Below are positions 13,691 to 22,531 of a DNA stretch of 40,873 nucleotides, piece after piece. The position numbers and the translations under genes were made by a program. Numbering within the stretch: the stretch's first letter is position 1; every line of letters begins with the position of its first letter. Below the pieces are notes generated by a model. The model had not been told where the DNA came from and did not search any database. It saw nothing but the letters and a program-made list of their open reading frames with translations. The stretch is from Lachnospiraceae bacterium (GTDB lineage: Bacteria > Bacillota > Clostridia > Lachnospirales > Lachnospiraceae): NCBI GenBank assembly GCA_017480565.1, contig JAFVAL010000066.1, positions 1 to 40,873 on the forward strand, written 5' to 3'.

Positions 13691-15327
13691 GCACAAGCAC
13701 CTTCCTCTCTCATGGTAACCCGGAAACCATCATCTGTCGTTTCCCACAAGGTGTCAAAGTCATTTGGCAGATTTTCAGAAACGGCTGCTCCGCTGACCGA
13801 GAAAACAATTGTCCGGTCAGTGACACAGGCAGAAAATGACTGTGCCGAAAAATCAATGCGCTCCAACAGGGTTTCCAGAAAATCAAAGGCAGCAATCCCG
13901 AAGCGGGTCGAAAAGTCTGAGCTGGACAACCATTCCAGTGTTCCCTCTATCCCTACTTGTCGGATCGCTGAAAGCATGTCCGCAAAGCTCATGTGGAAAT
14001 CCTCATTTTCAATATGCCCGTTTTCCTGCTCGATCAACCGCAGATTACAGCGACGTTTCATGTAGGTTCCAAGGATAATTAGCTGCCTGAGTCCTGTTTC
14101 ACGGTTTTCCAGCCGTCCCTGTGCCTGACAAATCTGCTTCACCATTTGGAGCTGAGGCTGCATCTCTCGCGAGAGAGAATCGTAGATTTGGTTCTTGGCA
14201 GTAAGACTTGCTTCTTCGTTTTTTGCGCGCAGCTCCTCACTGAGAAGCACGCCTTCCTGAGCAAGTTCCTCGGCACTTCTGTTGAGTGCTATGATCGTGT
14301 CCTGAAATAAAGAAATATCTTTCATCCAAAGAACATTAGCCTCATGAATCCGATGCATATGCAGTTCCATGCCAGCATATTCTTGGACACTCGTTTTCTC
14401 ATCCATCGTCTGCTCAGGCAGTTCTGGCGCGTTTGCAGACAGAATTCGCTCTCCATTGTCGCAAAGGATCTGCATGCCGATGGTGGACTGCTCAAAAACC
14501 GCACGATAGTCTGTATTGACTGGGACAAACCCAAGATAGATAAAAAGCTCCCAGCTCAGGATTTCAATATAGTAGATCTTCGCATACTGCTCGATTACCT
14601 CCACTGGTGCCAGAGGGGCGTTTATCCGCAGCCAATTGATGATATATGGGAGATAAAAAATCACAAGTAGGATCGGCTCTACAAAGGGAATGAGCCTCCG
14701 CAATATCGGACGATCCTTCATGAAATCATTTCGAATGTAGATTTGATACACCCGGAAACCTGCAGCGGCAAGTATAAGCACAAAGACAACATAGAATCCA
14801 ACATATGGATGATAAGTCAGATTCGGTTGCGGCTCCTCCGGAATGATATACGTAAAGAAATGGTGATAATTATCTGTCAGAAGCAAAGGGATCAAAACAA
14901 GGGAGGGGATCAAAAGGAGATATTGTTTTCTCGGAATACGAAAGCCATTTCCTTCACCAATGCACATGCAAGCATATAATCCCAAAGTCATCATGGGAAG
15001 GAGCATCGTGGCGAGAAAGAGCCCCGTGATACGCAAGGCAGGAATATTATCCGATAGGAATGTGTCCTGCACAAATCGTGTTGTGAGGCCGATGAACATA
15101 AGAAGATCTTCCACAAGAAGAAACCGCATCATGTCTCTTTGGGCTACGCGGGACCATATTGAAACGCCCCAAGCGACTAACAGAATAACGTAGCAGCCGT
15201 AGAGGATATATGTTCTGAAGGCGTCGTTAGGCAAATAGCGCAAGCTTAGCTGACGGTACAGCGAAACGGAAAACAGCAACAGAAAGGCAAGCAGATTACC
15301 CTGTAATTGATTCTTCCGACCGTTCAC
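13678..15327 (-). CDS. Seven/eight-TM membrane sensor with degenerate kinase-like tail
   Basis: 549 residues from a GTG at 15327 (GGAGGTGG 7 nt upstream). The first half is a multi-helix membrane domain of the kind found at the N-terminus of 7TM histidine kinases. The cytosolic half has a region around NSIGMQ-like EQSTIGMQILCDN, a coiled coil, and a helix pair resembling a dimerisation domain (REMQPQLQMVKQICQAQG), but I find no convincing phospho-acceptor His, N-box or G-boxes. It probably senses a ligand and passes the signal to the soluble kinase encoded by the overlapping next gene. First gene of the three-gene operon. Confidence 0.7.
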   Translation of the reverse strand: MNGRKNQLQGNLLAFLLLFSVSLYRQLSLRYLPNDAFRTYILYGCYVILLVAWGVSIWSRVAQRDMMRFLLVEDLLMFIGLTTRFVQDTFLSDNIPALRITGLFLATMLLPMMTLGLYACMCIGEGNGFRIPRKQYLLLIPSLVLIPLLLTDNYHHFFTYIIPEEPQPNLTYHPYVGFYVVFVLILAAAGFRVYQIYIRNDFMKDRPILRRLIPFVEPILLVIFYLPYIINWLRINAPLAPVEVIEQYAKIYYIEILSWELFIYLGFVPVNTDYRAVFEQSTIGMQILCDNGERILSANAPELPEQTMDEKTSVQEYAGMELHMHRIHEANVLWMKDISLFQDTIIALNRSAEELAQEGVLLSEELRAKNEEASLTAKNQIYDSLSREMQPQLQMVKQICQAQGRLENRETGLRQLIILGTYMKRRCNLRLIEQENGHIENEDFHMSFADMLSAIRQVGIEGTLEWLSSSDFSTRFGIAAFDFLETLLERIDFSAQSFSACVTDRTIVFSVSGAAVSENLPNDFDTLWETTDDGFRVTMREEGACACQS

Positions 15328-15420
15328 TGGATACCACCTCCGACAATGATATACTTCAATTATGTTTGGAGCTTCAGATCATTTTTCTTCCCCAGAATTG
15401 CGTGAAAGGACTCCCGGGTA

Positions 15421-16044
15421 TCACCCCAGAAGGCCTGTAATCAGTTCTTTGTGCGGATGATTCGGATCTGCCTCATAGATATTGATATGACTTAGATCCG
15501 CACACCGGTTTTTAAAAGCTGGGAATAAAAATCCACATTCTACTTTGCCTGCTTCGTAATCTCCTTTGGTCTCGCAGATCACGCAGATCAGAAACTCATA
15601 AACTTCCTCCCCGTCTGCGATGTAGGCGTCGTCGCTTCCCTTTTTCGGGACATCGTACGCCCCCTGGATCACATAGATGCAGTAAGGCTTTCCCTGATGG
15701 TAAAGTGCGCCAATCTGCTCGTAAAAAATGTCTAGAAACGCGTCATTTTTAAGTCCGGAGCTCTTCATTCCCATCAAAAGCCGCCACATCGTATCCTTGC
15801 CCTGCAAACCCTCCTTCGGAAATGCATGCTCTACCAGTTCTTCGTTGGTCTTTGCAAACGGAACCGTCTTAAACAAGGCCAGATTCTTCTTTCTCTCGGC
15901 CTCCGAAAGCTTGAGAAAATGGGTGTTGAACGTTCCGTCCACATACCCTTCCTCATCCATGTACGCGCCTGCGATTCTGGAAAATGACGTGCGGCTTAGA
16001 TTCATCCGCCTCGTCAGTTCCAGCATATCTTCTCGGTAAATCAA
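15421..16044 (-). CDS. DUF4317 family protein, short, possibly frameshifted at the C-terminus
   Basis: 207 residues. It matches the N-terminal half of DUF4317 proteins of Clostridia: MLELTRRMNLSRTSFSRIAGAYMD at the start, then MGMKSSGLKND, a tyrosine-rich DAYDVPKKGSDD-like stretch and CGFLFPAFKNRCADLSHI. Usual family members are roughly twice as long. The frame stops at a TGA (15421-15423) just after ITGLLG. If one G is removed from the GGGG run just before, reading continues as DTRESFHAILGKKNDLKLQT to a TAA at 15360-15362, similar in style to the family. It may be a natural short form or a frameshift. The function of the family is unknown. Confidence 0.7.
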   Translation of the reverse strand: MIYREDMLELTRRMNLSRTSFSRIAGAYMDEEGYVDGTFNTHFLKLSEAERKKNLALFKTVPFAKTNEELVEHAFPKEGLQGKDTMWRLLMGMKSSGLKNDAFLDIFYEQIGALYHQGKPYCIYVIQGAYDVPKKGSDDAYIADGEEVYEFLICVICETKGDYEAGKVECGFLFPAFKNRCADLSHINIYEADPNHPHKELITGLLG

Positions 16045-16065
16045 TTTATCTCTCCCTGCATGCCA

Positions 16066-17793
16066 TTACATTTCCTGCATGGCATGATACTTTGCATAGG
16101 TGCCGCCAAGCTTGATCAGCTCTTCATGTGTGCCGCGCTCGGTGATTCCGTGCTCATCCACCACCAGGATCTCATCCGCCCCATAGATCGTGGAAAGGCG
16201 GTGTGCGATCGTGATGGTCGTGCGATCCTTGGCGAGCTCATCTAAACTTGCCTGAATGTAGCGCTCACTCTCATTATCCAGCGCAGAAGTCGCTTCGTCT
16301 AAAATCAAGATCGGCGGGTTCTTTAAGAACACTCTGGCGATCGAGATGCGCTGCTTCTGTCCGCCGGAAAGCCTCGTGCCACGCTCGCCGACGAAGGAAT
16401 CATAGCCATCCGGCAGACTCATGACAAAATCATGGATATTGGCACGTTTTGCCGCAGCGATGATCTCCTCTTCGCTCGCATCCGGCTTGCCGTAGGCGAT
16501 ATTTTCCCGGATCGTTCCGCCGAACAGATACACATCCTGCTGCACGATGCCGATGGTCTTTCTAAGACTCTCTAACTTGATTTTGGAAATGTCCTGGCCA
16601 CCAATCAGGATGCGTCCGCCGGTCACATCGTAGAACCTCGGAAGCAGCGAGCAAATCGTCGTTTTACCACTGCCGGAAGGTCCCACCAGGGCAACTGCTT
16701 TGCCTGGCGCAATCGTAAAGGAAACATGCTCTAAGACCGATTCTTCCTTCTCGTAGAAGAAGCTCACATCCTCATAGCGAATCTCGCCTTCCGGATTCTT
16801 GATCTCCTCTGCATCCGGCGCATCCACGATCTCCGGGCTGGTCTCCACGACTTCTAAGAATCTTCGGAAGCCGGACATACCCTTTTGCAGCATCTCGGTC
16901 AGCTCAAGAAGGATGCTGATCGGACTCACAAACACACCGATGTAGAGGGCATACATCGCAAGATCCGTCGCCTGCATCTGGCCTTTTGCAATAAAATACC
17001 CGCCGCAGACAAGGGTCACAACATAAAGCATGCCTGTAAAGAACGAGTTTCCACTCTGGAACGATCCCATCGCAGCATAGTTGCGGCGCTTCGAATCTAA
17101 GAAGGCTTCATTTCCCTGGCGGAACTTCTCCTCCTCCACGTCTTCATTTGCAAAAGCCTGCACCACACGGATACCCGAGAGCGAATCCTGCAGCGTCGCA
17201 TTGATGTCGCCAATCTTACGTCTGTTATCTGCAAATGTCTCCCGCATCCGCTTCCTCTGCGATGCCGAAAAGACCACCATCACGGCCACGACCGCCAGCA
17301 AAATGAGTGCCAGCCGCCACTGGATCGTGAAGAGGAAAATGAACGAGCCCACCAGCTTGATCGTCGCGATAAAGAAGTTCTCCGGGCCGTGATGCGCCAT
17401 CTCGGAGATGTCAAATAAGTCCGAAACCAAGCGTGCCATCAGCTGTCCGGTGTTGCCCTTGTCATAATAAGAGAAGGATAATCTCTCGTACTGATCAAAG
17501 AGCTCCCGGCGCATGTCACGCTCCATCTTCGCGCCCATCACGTGGCCGAAATTGGTCACGTAATATCTGGCAAGCGTCTGCAGCAGATATGCGACAACCA
17601 GTGCCAGGCCGATAAAGGGAAGCTTCCCAAGAATCGATGCCTCATCGCGCTGGAACAAGCCGTTAACGCAGGAGCGCAGGATCTGCGGGTACAAAAGATC
17701 CACGACACTGATAAAGAGTGCGCAAAACAGATCAAAGTATAACTCCCACCGATAAGGCTTGTAGTAGCGAATAAACTTTTTATAAGTATCCAT
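16066..17793 (-). CDS. ABC exporter, fused permease-ATPase (MsbA/LmrA-like)
   Basis: 575 residues from the ATG at 17793; an upstream in-frame ATG at 17808 is possible. N-terminal six-helix ABC transmembrane domain, then the nucleotide-binding domain with Walker A GPSGSGKTT, Q-loop IVQQDVYLF, signature LSGGQKQR, Walker B ILILDEATSALD and the switch His in TIAHRLS. Acts as a homodimer or heterodimer in the membrane; a single gene favours a homodimer. The substrate cannot be read from sequence. It follows the PfkB gene by about 50 nt and precedes the DUF4317 gene. Confidence 0.85.
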   Translation of the reverse strand: MDTYKKFIRYYKPYRWELYFDLFCALFISVVDLLYPQILRSCVNGLFQRDEASILGKLPFIGLALVVAYLLQTLARYYVTNFGHVMGAKMERDMRRELFDQYERLSFSYYDKGNTGQLMARLVSDLFDISEMAHHGPENFFIATIKLVGSFIFLFTIQWRLALILLAVVAVMVVFSASQRKRMRETFADNRRKIGDINATLQDSLSGIRVVQAFANEDVEEEKFRQGNEAFLDSKRRNYAAMGSFQSGNSFFTGMLYVVTLVCGGYFIAKGQMQATDLAMYALYIGVFVSPISILLELTEMLQKGMSGFRRFLEVVETSPEIVDAPDAEEIKNPEGEIRYEDVSFFYEKEESVLEHVSFTIAPGKAVALVGPSGSGKTTICSLLPRFYDVTGGRILIGGQDISKIKLESLRKTIGIVQQDVYLFGGTIRENIAYGKPDASEEEIIAAAKRANIHDFVMSLPDGYDSFVGERGTRLSGGQKQRISIARVFLKNPPILILDEATSALDNESERYIQASLDELAKDRTTITIAHRLSTIYGADEILVVDEHGITERGTHEELIKLGGTYAKYHAMQEM

Positions 17794-17843
17794 GATTCCC
17801 CATTTCATTCATCAAATGAGCGCTCAAAGAAGCGCTCACATTC

Positions 17844-18989
17844 TTAGTCAATTTTAAGGCCTTGCTTCTTCCAGCCAGCAGCGATGCGCGCGTCCATCTC
17901 TTCAAAACTTGGCACTCCCGAGAGCGAATCGTACTCTTCCACGCACCCACAGCCGGCACCGGTCGCATACTGCAAGCACTTCTCGACCGGGTATCCCTGT
18001 AACATTGCGCTTAAGAAAGCGCCGATGGACGCATCGCCTGCACCCACGCCGGACTTCACGACGTCTGCCACGAAGCTCTCCTCGAAGAGCTCTTTGTCTG
18101 CCCAGCTCTCTGCAATCAGCTCACTGACCTGCGTTCCGGTCCGAAGCAGGACGTCTTTAGATGCGGTGCGTAGATATAAGCCCTGCAGGCCACATTTGAT
18201 CATCACGACTTTCGCGCCCCAGGAGATCAAAAGATCCGCCATCGGCTTGATGTCTTTTTCGATCGAGATGACTTCCGTCACATCTCTGCCTGCCGCGCGC
18301 TCCACCCAGGCTTCGTACTCCTTCGGATTTAACTCAAAGCAAAGCTCTGCCGCGCTCGGCACAAAGAAATCCACGTAAGGGATCACATTTTTCACGATCT
18401 GACGCCAGTTTGCCTGACCGTTTTCGGTGTCAGGATCGACGAAGACCATATCAAGAGAGGTTGCCACGCCAAGTTCCTTCACGCGCCGGTACATCTTCAC
18501 CAGCTCTTCTCCGTCGTTTAAGTAGAAGTTGCGCATAATCCCGGGATATCCGAAGTGGAATAACGCCGCGTCTTTGAGCGCATCGTAGTTGATATCCTCC
18601 GCGGTAAACGAATTGTTCGCGCCGGGAACCTGCAAGAACATCCGGTCAAGGCCTCTGGGCGCAAGCACCATCGTACACGACGTCTCTACGTCCGGATCTG
18701 TTAACAGGTAAGTATCATCACCGCCCGCTTCCAACAAAAGGCGTCTTAAGACATCCGCAAAACCGTCCGTGCCGACCTTGCCCATGAAACGAACTTCCGT
18801 TCCCATTTTCTGCATTGCAAGCCCGGTATTGGGAACCGCACCGCCAAGCGCGAGCACGAGGCCGTCCATCGTCGAAAGTTTTCCGGGATAAAAGACCTGA
18901 TCCACCCGCTCATAGGTCAAATGTTCGGGAAACTTCGGTGTGATATCCAGGCAAATCTGTCCTGCCGCCACTGCAATCTTCTTACTCAT
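17844..18989 (-). CDS. PfkB-family carbohydrate kinase
   Basis: 381 residues from the ATG at 18989 (AAAGGAGG ribosome binding site). The frame is open further upstream, but that part overlaps the sigma-like gene and is not coding. The start MSKKIAVAAGQICLDITPKF and the Gly-rich ALGGAVPNTGLAMQKMG match the ribokinase fold. The C-terminal anion-hole motif appears as SGVGAGDASIGAFLSAM, with Asp as catalytic base. The sugar or nucleoside substrate is not decidable. It overlaps the upstream gene by 8 nt (ATGAGTAA), which implies coupled translation. Confidence 0.8.
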   Translation of the reverse strand: MSKKIAVAAGQICLDITPKFPEHLTYERVDQVFYPGKLSTMDGLVLALGGAVPNTGLAMQKMGTEVRFMGKVGTDGFADVLRRLLLEAGGDDTYLLTDPDVETSCTMVLAPRGLDRMFLQVPGANNSFTAEDINYDALKDAALFHFGYPGIMRNFYLNDGEELVKMYRRVKELGVATSLDMVFVDPDTENGQANWRQIVKNVIPYVDFFVPSAAELCFELNPKEYEAWVERAAGRDVTEVISIEKDIKPMADLLISWGAKVVMIKCGLQGLYLRTASKDVLLRTGTQVSELIAESWADKELFEESFVADVVKSGVGAGDASIGAFLSAMLQGYPVEKCLQYATGAGCGCVEEYDSLSGVPSFEEMDARIAAGWKKQGLKID

Positions 18990-19746
18990 CCTCGTCCTCC
19001 TTTGAAAAAGCGCCTTCGTCCGCCGCGAGCTTATAGATCTGCTCCAGTTCTTCCGGATCCAGATCCATATAATCTGCCAGCTCGTGTTTATCCGGGGCAA
19101 ATCCAAACTCTGTCTTATATTGCTTCACGTTATCGCGCAGGGTCTCCGCGCGTTCCACACTCTTTCTGCCCACGGTTTCGTTCGCATTTTCCTCGTAAAT
19201 GTGCTGCTCCATCGCTTCCATGACTTCCGAAAGCAACACCTTTCTCCAGGATTCTGCCTCGGCAAGCGCCCGGGATAGTCCCAGCATCAGGCCGACATTG
19301 CCTTCCTGGATCAGATCCTCAAGCGTACTGCCCTGTGATGCATATAAAAGTGCGGTCTCACAGACCATCGGAAGCTGCGAATGGATGAAAGGATCTTTTG
19401 CCTTCGGATCTCCGGCTGCAAGTGCCGCAAATAACGCCTCTTCCTCTTCTTCCGTCCGTTTCGGCAGTTTCTTTAACTCCTGCAGATACATCGAAAGCAA
19501 AGGCGCATCTTTGGCGTAGATAGAAAGCTCTTTCATGAGCGAAGACTGTGATCTACTCTCCTTTGGATCATAGATCTCACGCACGCGAATCTCGTGTTCT
19601 GCTAAAAAGGCCGCGAGCGCCTGCCACTGTTCGTCAGAAAGCGAAGGCATCACCGCAGAGATCTCTTCCTTTGTCAGAACGCCCTCATGCTGCTTTGCTC
19701 GTGCAAGCAGCTGCTCAATCATTTGTCTAAACTCTTGTACTTCCAT
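18982..19746 (-). CDS. Sigma-70-like protein lacking promoter-recognition regions
   Basis: 254 residues. Recognisable parts are a region 1.1-like helical start, region 1.2 (DAPLLSMYLQELKKLPKRTEEEE), the core-binding part of region 2 (TLEDLIQEGNVGLMLGLSRAL) and a region 3-like block (APDKHELADYMDLDPEELEQIYK). Between them the aromatic melting motif and the -10 recognition helix of region 2.3-2.4 are replaced by unrelated sequence, and region 4 (-35 recognition) is absent. Such a protein might bind core RNA polymerase without choosing promoters, or have lost that role. It overlaps the PfkB gene by 8 nt and follows uppP by 24 nt. Confidence 0.7.
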   Translation of the reverse strand: MEVQEFRQMIEQLLARAKQHEGVLTKEEISAVMPSLSDEQWQALAAFLAEHEIRVREIYDPKESRSQSSLMKELSIYAKDAPLLSMYLQELKKLPKRTEEEEEALFAALAAGDPKAKDPFIHSQLPMVCETALLYASQGSTLEDLIQEGNVGLMLGLSRALAEAESWRKVLLSEVMEAMEQHIYEENANETVGRKSVERAETLRDNVKQYKTEFGFAPDKHELADYMDLDPEELEQIYKLAADEGAFSKEDEDE

Positions 19747-19770
19747 GGTTTCGTGAAATCACTCCCAAAT

Positions 19771-20610
19771 TTATTTGACAAAAAATCCGAAATACACCAG
19801 AACCAGAATGCCCAGTGCGATGCGGTAATATCCAAACACCTTGAAATCATGATTGCGGATGTAGTTCATGATCAGCTTGATGACGAACATCGAAACGATA
19901 AAGGCAACCGCCATACCGACGATCAAAACCAACACTTCTGTCACCGTGATCGGATTGCCGATAAACTTCACAATCTTTAAAAGACTCGCACCAAGCATAA
20001 CCGGCACTGCCACATAGAAGGTAAATCTTGTCGCAACCCTGCGGTTTAAGCCAAGAAGCAGACCGCCGATGATCATCATGCCGGAGCGGGATGCCCCCGG
20101 GAAGATCGCAGCAATCATCTGGAACAAGCCAAGGAGGGCTGCGTCTTTGTAGGTGATTTCGTTAATGTTGCGGATGCGAGGACGTTTACCTTTGTTCATC
20201 GTCTCCACCACGATAAACGCAATACCAAAGACGATCAGCGCGATCGCAACCCCGGTCGGATTGTAGAACCACTCATCGAACTTATCCCCGAGCGCCACAC
20301 CGATTACGCCTGCCGGAATGCAGCAGATCACAATCTTTACCCACAGATTGAAAATGTCCTTTTTGATGTAGGGCTTATTCTCCTGCATACCAAACGGCCA
20401 CAGTTTCCAGAAATACCGCACCACCACGGCTAAAATCGCGCCAAACTGGATCACGACCAGGAACAGATCCCAGAACGCCTCCGACACCTTTAACCCGATG
20501 AACTCATCCAATAAAATCATATGTCCGGTACTGCTGATGGGAAGCCACTCCGTAATGCCTTCCACGATACCGTAGACGATCGCTTTTAATATCTCAATTA
20601 ATGTTGCCAT
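19771..20610 (-). CDS. uppP: Undecaprenyl-diphosphate phosphatase UppP (BacA)
   Basis: 279 residues, the usual length. Catalytic motifs are present: GIVEGITEWLPISSTGH near the N-terminus and PGASRSGMMIIGGLLLG in the middle, with about eight membrane helices. It recycles the lipid carrier of cell-wall synthesis at the membrane and confers bacitracin tolerance when abundant. A terminator lies 60 nt upstream of its start, so it probably begins a new transcript that continues into the sigma-like and PfkB genes. Confidence 0.93.
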   Translation of the reverse strand: MATLIEILKAIVYGIVEGITEWLPISSTGHMILLDEFIGLKVSEAFWDLFLVVIQFGAILAVVVRYFWKLWPFGMQENKPYIKKDIFNLWVKIVICCIPAGVIGVALGDKFDEWFYNPTGVAIALIVFGIAFIVVETMNKGKRPRIRNINEITYKDAALLGLFQMIAAIFPGASRSGMMIIGGLLLGLNRRVATRFTFYVAVPVMLGASLLKIVKFIGNPITVTEVLVLIVGMAVAFIVSMFVIKLIMNYIRNHDFKVFGYYRIALGILVLVYFGFFVK

Positions 20611-20672
20611 ATCCCGCTTCCTTCTCTTTCTTTCTATCTGTCACGAATGGTTGAAAACCTAGGTATTATTAT

Positions 20673-20719
20673 AAAACAAGAGACCCTTTGAGGCAAGTCA
20701 TTGCCGAAAGAGTCTCTGT
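20673..20719 (-). terminator. Terminator of the polysaccharide deacetylase gene
   Basis: On the minus strand, AGAGAC-CTTT pairs with AAAG-GTCTCT with single mismatches, and GGCAA pairs with TTGCC inside. TTGTTTTAT follows. Confidence 0.8.
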
Positions 20720-20740
20720 CAATTTCTTGAAAATGTATCC

Positions 20741-21628
20741 TCAATCACCGGAGGAACCAAGATCTCGGTTAACGAAAAACTTGTAGCCGTAGGACTTGCC
20801 TGCCTCCAGTTTCTCTCCAAAGCCATATTCCGCAAGATCTGAAACGGTCACAACCTGATAGCCTTGTTCCACAAGCCACGGAATGATCGTCTCCATCGCA
20901 TCTGCCGTACTCTGCTTGGTCTCATGCATCAGGACAACCTTGCCGTCAAGACCTCCGTTTTCGGCTTCTTTCTGGATCGTATCAATCAGCTTTTGCGTAT
21001 TATCATACTTCCAGTCCAGCGTATCCACTGTCCAGATGATCAGAGGCGCTTTCACGTAGGTTTTCACATTATCATCAAACCTGCCATAAGGCGGACGATA
21101 GACCGTAATATCATGACCAAGGATCTCCTGGAAGACTGCCTGCTGATTCTCAAAATCCTTCTGCAGATCTGCAAGCGAAAGCTCTGTCAGACGCTTATGC
21201 GACATGCTGTGCGCGCCGACTTCGCAGCCAACTGCCTCTTCCCTTTGCACAAGCTCGACATGCGTCTTCATCCGATCGCCCAGATGGAAAAATGTCACCG
21301 CCGTGCCCGGATTAGCCTCGCAGACATCCACGATCTTATCGGTCCTTCCATCCGTGTATGGCCCGTCGTCAAATGTAAGCGCCACCATCCACTTATTGGG
21401 ATCGATGTTCTTTTCTTTTGCTCCTTTTGTCGTGGTCTCTTCTGTGGTCGTCTCCTCCACGATCGGATCTGTCGTCACATCCACGTCTGATTCCGTAGCT
21501 GTCTCCTTCGGCCCCTTCGTCGTGATCTCTTTCTCCGACTCCTCTAAGTTCACCTTGTGCGCGATGCAGCCACCGATCAGTGAGATCACACACACCAAGG
21601 CGACCACAACCATCCAGTTCTTTCTCAT
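20741..21628 (-). CDS. Polysaccharide deacetylase (NodB domain) lipoprotein
   Basis: 295 residues. Signal peptide with lipobox IGGC, a long Thr/Glu/Val stalk, then a NodB domain. The metal/catalytic motifs are TFDDGPYTDGRT, HSMSHKRLT (two His), RPPYGRFDD, WTVDTLDWK and a final LMHET. This is the peptidoglycan N-acetylglucosamine deacetylase type (PgdA/PdaA-like), acting on the cell wall outside the membrane. All catalytic residues look intact. Single gene with its own terminator. Confidence 0.87.
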   Translation of the reverse strand: MRKNWMVVVALVCVISLIGGCIAHKVNLEESEKEITTKGPKETATESDVDVTTDPIVEETTTEETTTKGAKEKNIDPNKWMVALTFDDGPYTDGRTDKIVDVCEANPGTAVTFFHLGDRMKTHVELVQREEAVGCEVGAHSMSHKRLTELSLADLQKDFENQQAVFQEILGHDITVYRPPYGRFDDNVKTYVKAPLIIWTVDTLDWKYDNTQKLIDTIQKEAENGGLDGKVVLMHETKQSTADAMETIIPWLVEQGYQVVTVSDLAEYGFGEKLEAGKSYGYKFFVNRDLGSSGD

Positions 21629-21697
21629 GAAAACTTCACTCTCCCCAGTTCATTTCACAAACACATATTTACTCTTATCATTCTACTCATAAAAAAA

Positions 21698-21730
21698 GAA
21701 AAGAAAAGGGAAATCTCCCTCTTCTTTCTT
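21698..21730 (-). terminator. Terminator of the short-chain dehydrogenase operon
   Basis: On the minus strand, AAGAAGAGGGA pairs with TTCCCTTTTCTT around a 3-nt loop, ending in TTTTCTTTTTTT. It lies about 40 nt after the dehydrogenase stop codon. Confidence 0.7.
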
Positions 21731-21769
21731 AAGAAATTGTATAAATTTTGTAAATTTTCTTCGTGCTTC

Positions 21770-22531
21770 CTAAAAGATGCCAAGCTTCTTTCCCTGAATC
21801 CGGTATTCCATCGGCAAAATAATCTCCCTCGGCAGAAGCTTCACCGCAAGTCTCGCTAGCTTCTCCTTCGTTCCAGGGATGATCACGCTTCTGCCGCGAA
21901 ACATCCCATAGATGGCGGCCTCCGCGCATTCACTCGCACTCATGCCGGAGAGCGGATGAGGCACTCCCGCCGCCTTGTCAAACCCGGTCGCCACGGAGCC
22001 CGGACAAAGCGTCGCCACGTGCACGGGCTTTCCCTGCTTGCGAAACTCGTAATTGACGGAGCTTGACAAATGATACAGGTACGCCTTCGTCGCCCCGTAA
22101 GCAGCCATAAGCGGTGTCTCCTGAAAGGCCGCCATACTGGCAACATTTAAGATAAAGCCATTCTCCATTGAGCCGGAAAAGAGCTTAAAAAGAAGGTGCG
22201 TAGAGAGGATGTTTAGGCGCAGCATCTCCATCTCCGCGTCCAGATCCGTCTCCAAAAACGGACCGATCACGCCGCGTCCTGCGTTATTGATGAAAACACG
22301 CACATCGCGCCCTTTACAGTATGCATGCAGCCGTCTGCAGTCCTCTTCTTTCGACAGATCACAGACAAATGCCTGCGCGCTCACATGAAACTTCTTCGCG
22401 ATGGCATAGCAAAGCTGCGAGAGTTCCTTCTCGCGCCTTGCCGCCAAGATCAGATCAAACCCCAGGCTTCCCAGGATCTTTGCCATCTCCATTCCGATGC
22501 CATCAGATGCACCGGTTACCACCGCTACCAT
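21770..22531 (-). CDS. Short-chain dehydrogenase/reductase
   Basis: 253 residues. Classical SDR: coenzyme motif TGASDGIGMEMAK, structural NNAGRG, catalytic Ser in NVASMAAF and YGATK (Tyr and Lys). The PG motif follows in LCPGSVATGF. A family of acyl- or steroid-like reductases shares this pattern; the substrate is unknown. Its ATG overlaps the stop of the preceding membrane-protein gene (TGATG), so translation is coupled. Confidence 0.82.
   Translation of the reverse strand: MVAVVTGASDGIGMEMAKILGSLGFDLILAARREKELSQLCYAIAKKFHVSAQAFVCDLSKEEDCRRLHAYCKGRDVRVFINNAGRGVIGPFLETDLDAEMEMLRLNILSTHLLFKLFSGSMENGFILNVASMAAFQETPLMAAYGATKAYLYHLSSSVNYEFRKQGKPVHVATLCPGSVATGFDKAAGVPHPLSGMSASECAEAAIYGMFRGRSVIIPGTKEKLARLAVKLLPREIILPMEYRIQGKKLGIF

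Noticed and set aside
18990-19106. N-terminal extension of the PfkB kinase
   Set aside because: Lies in the 3' end of the sigma-like gene in another frame; MSKKIAVAAG at 18989 with AAAGGAGG is the clear start.
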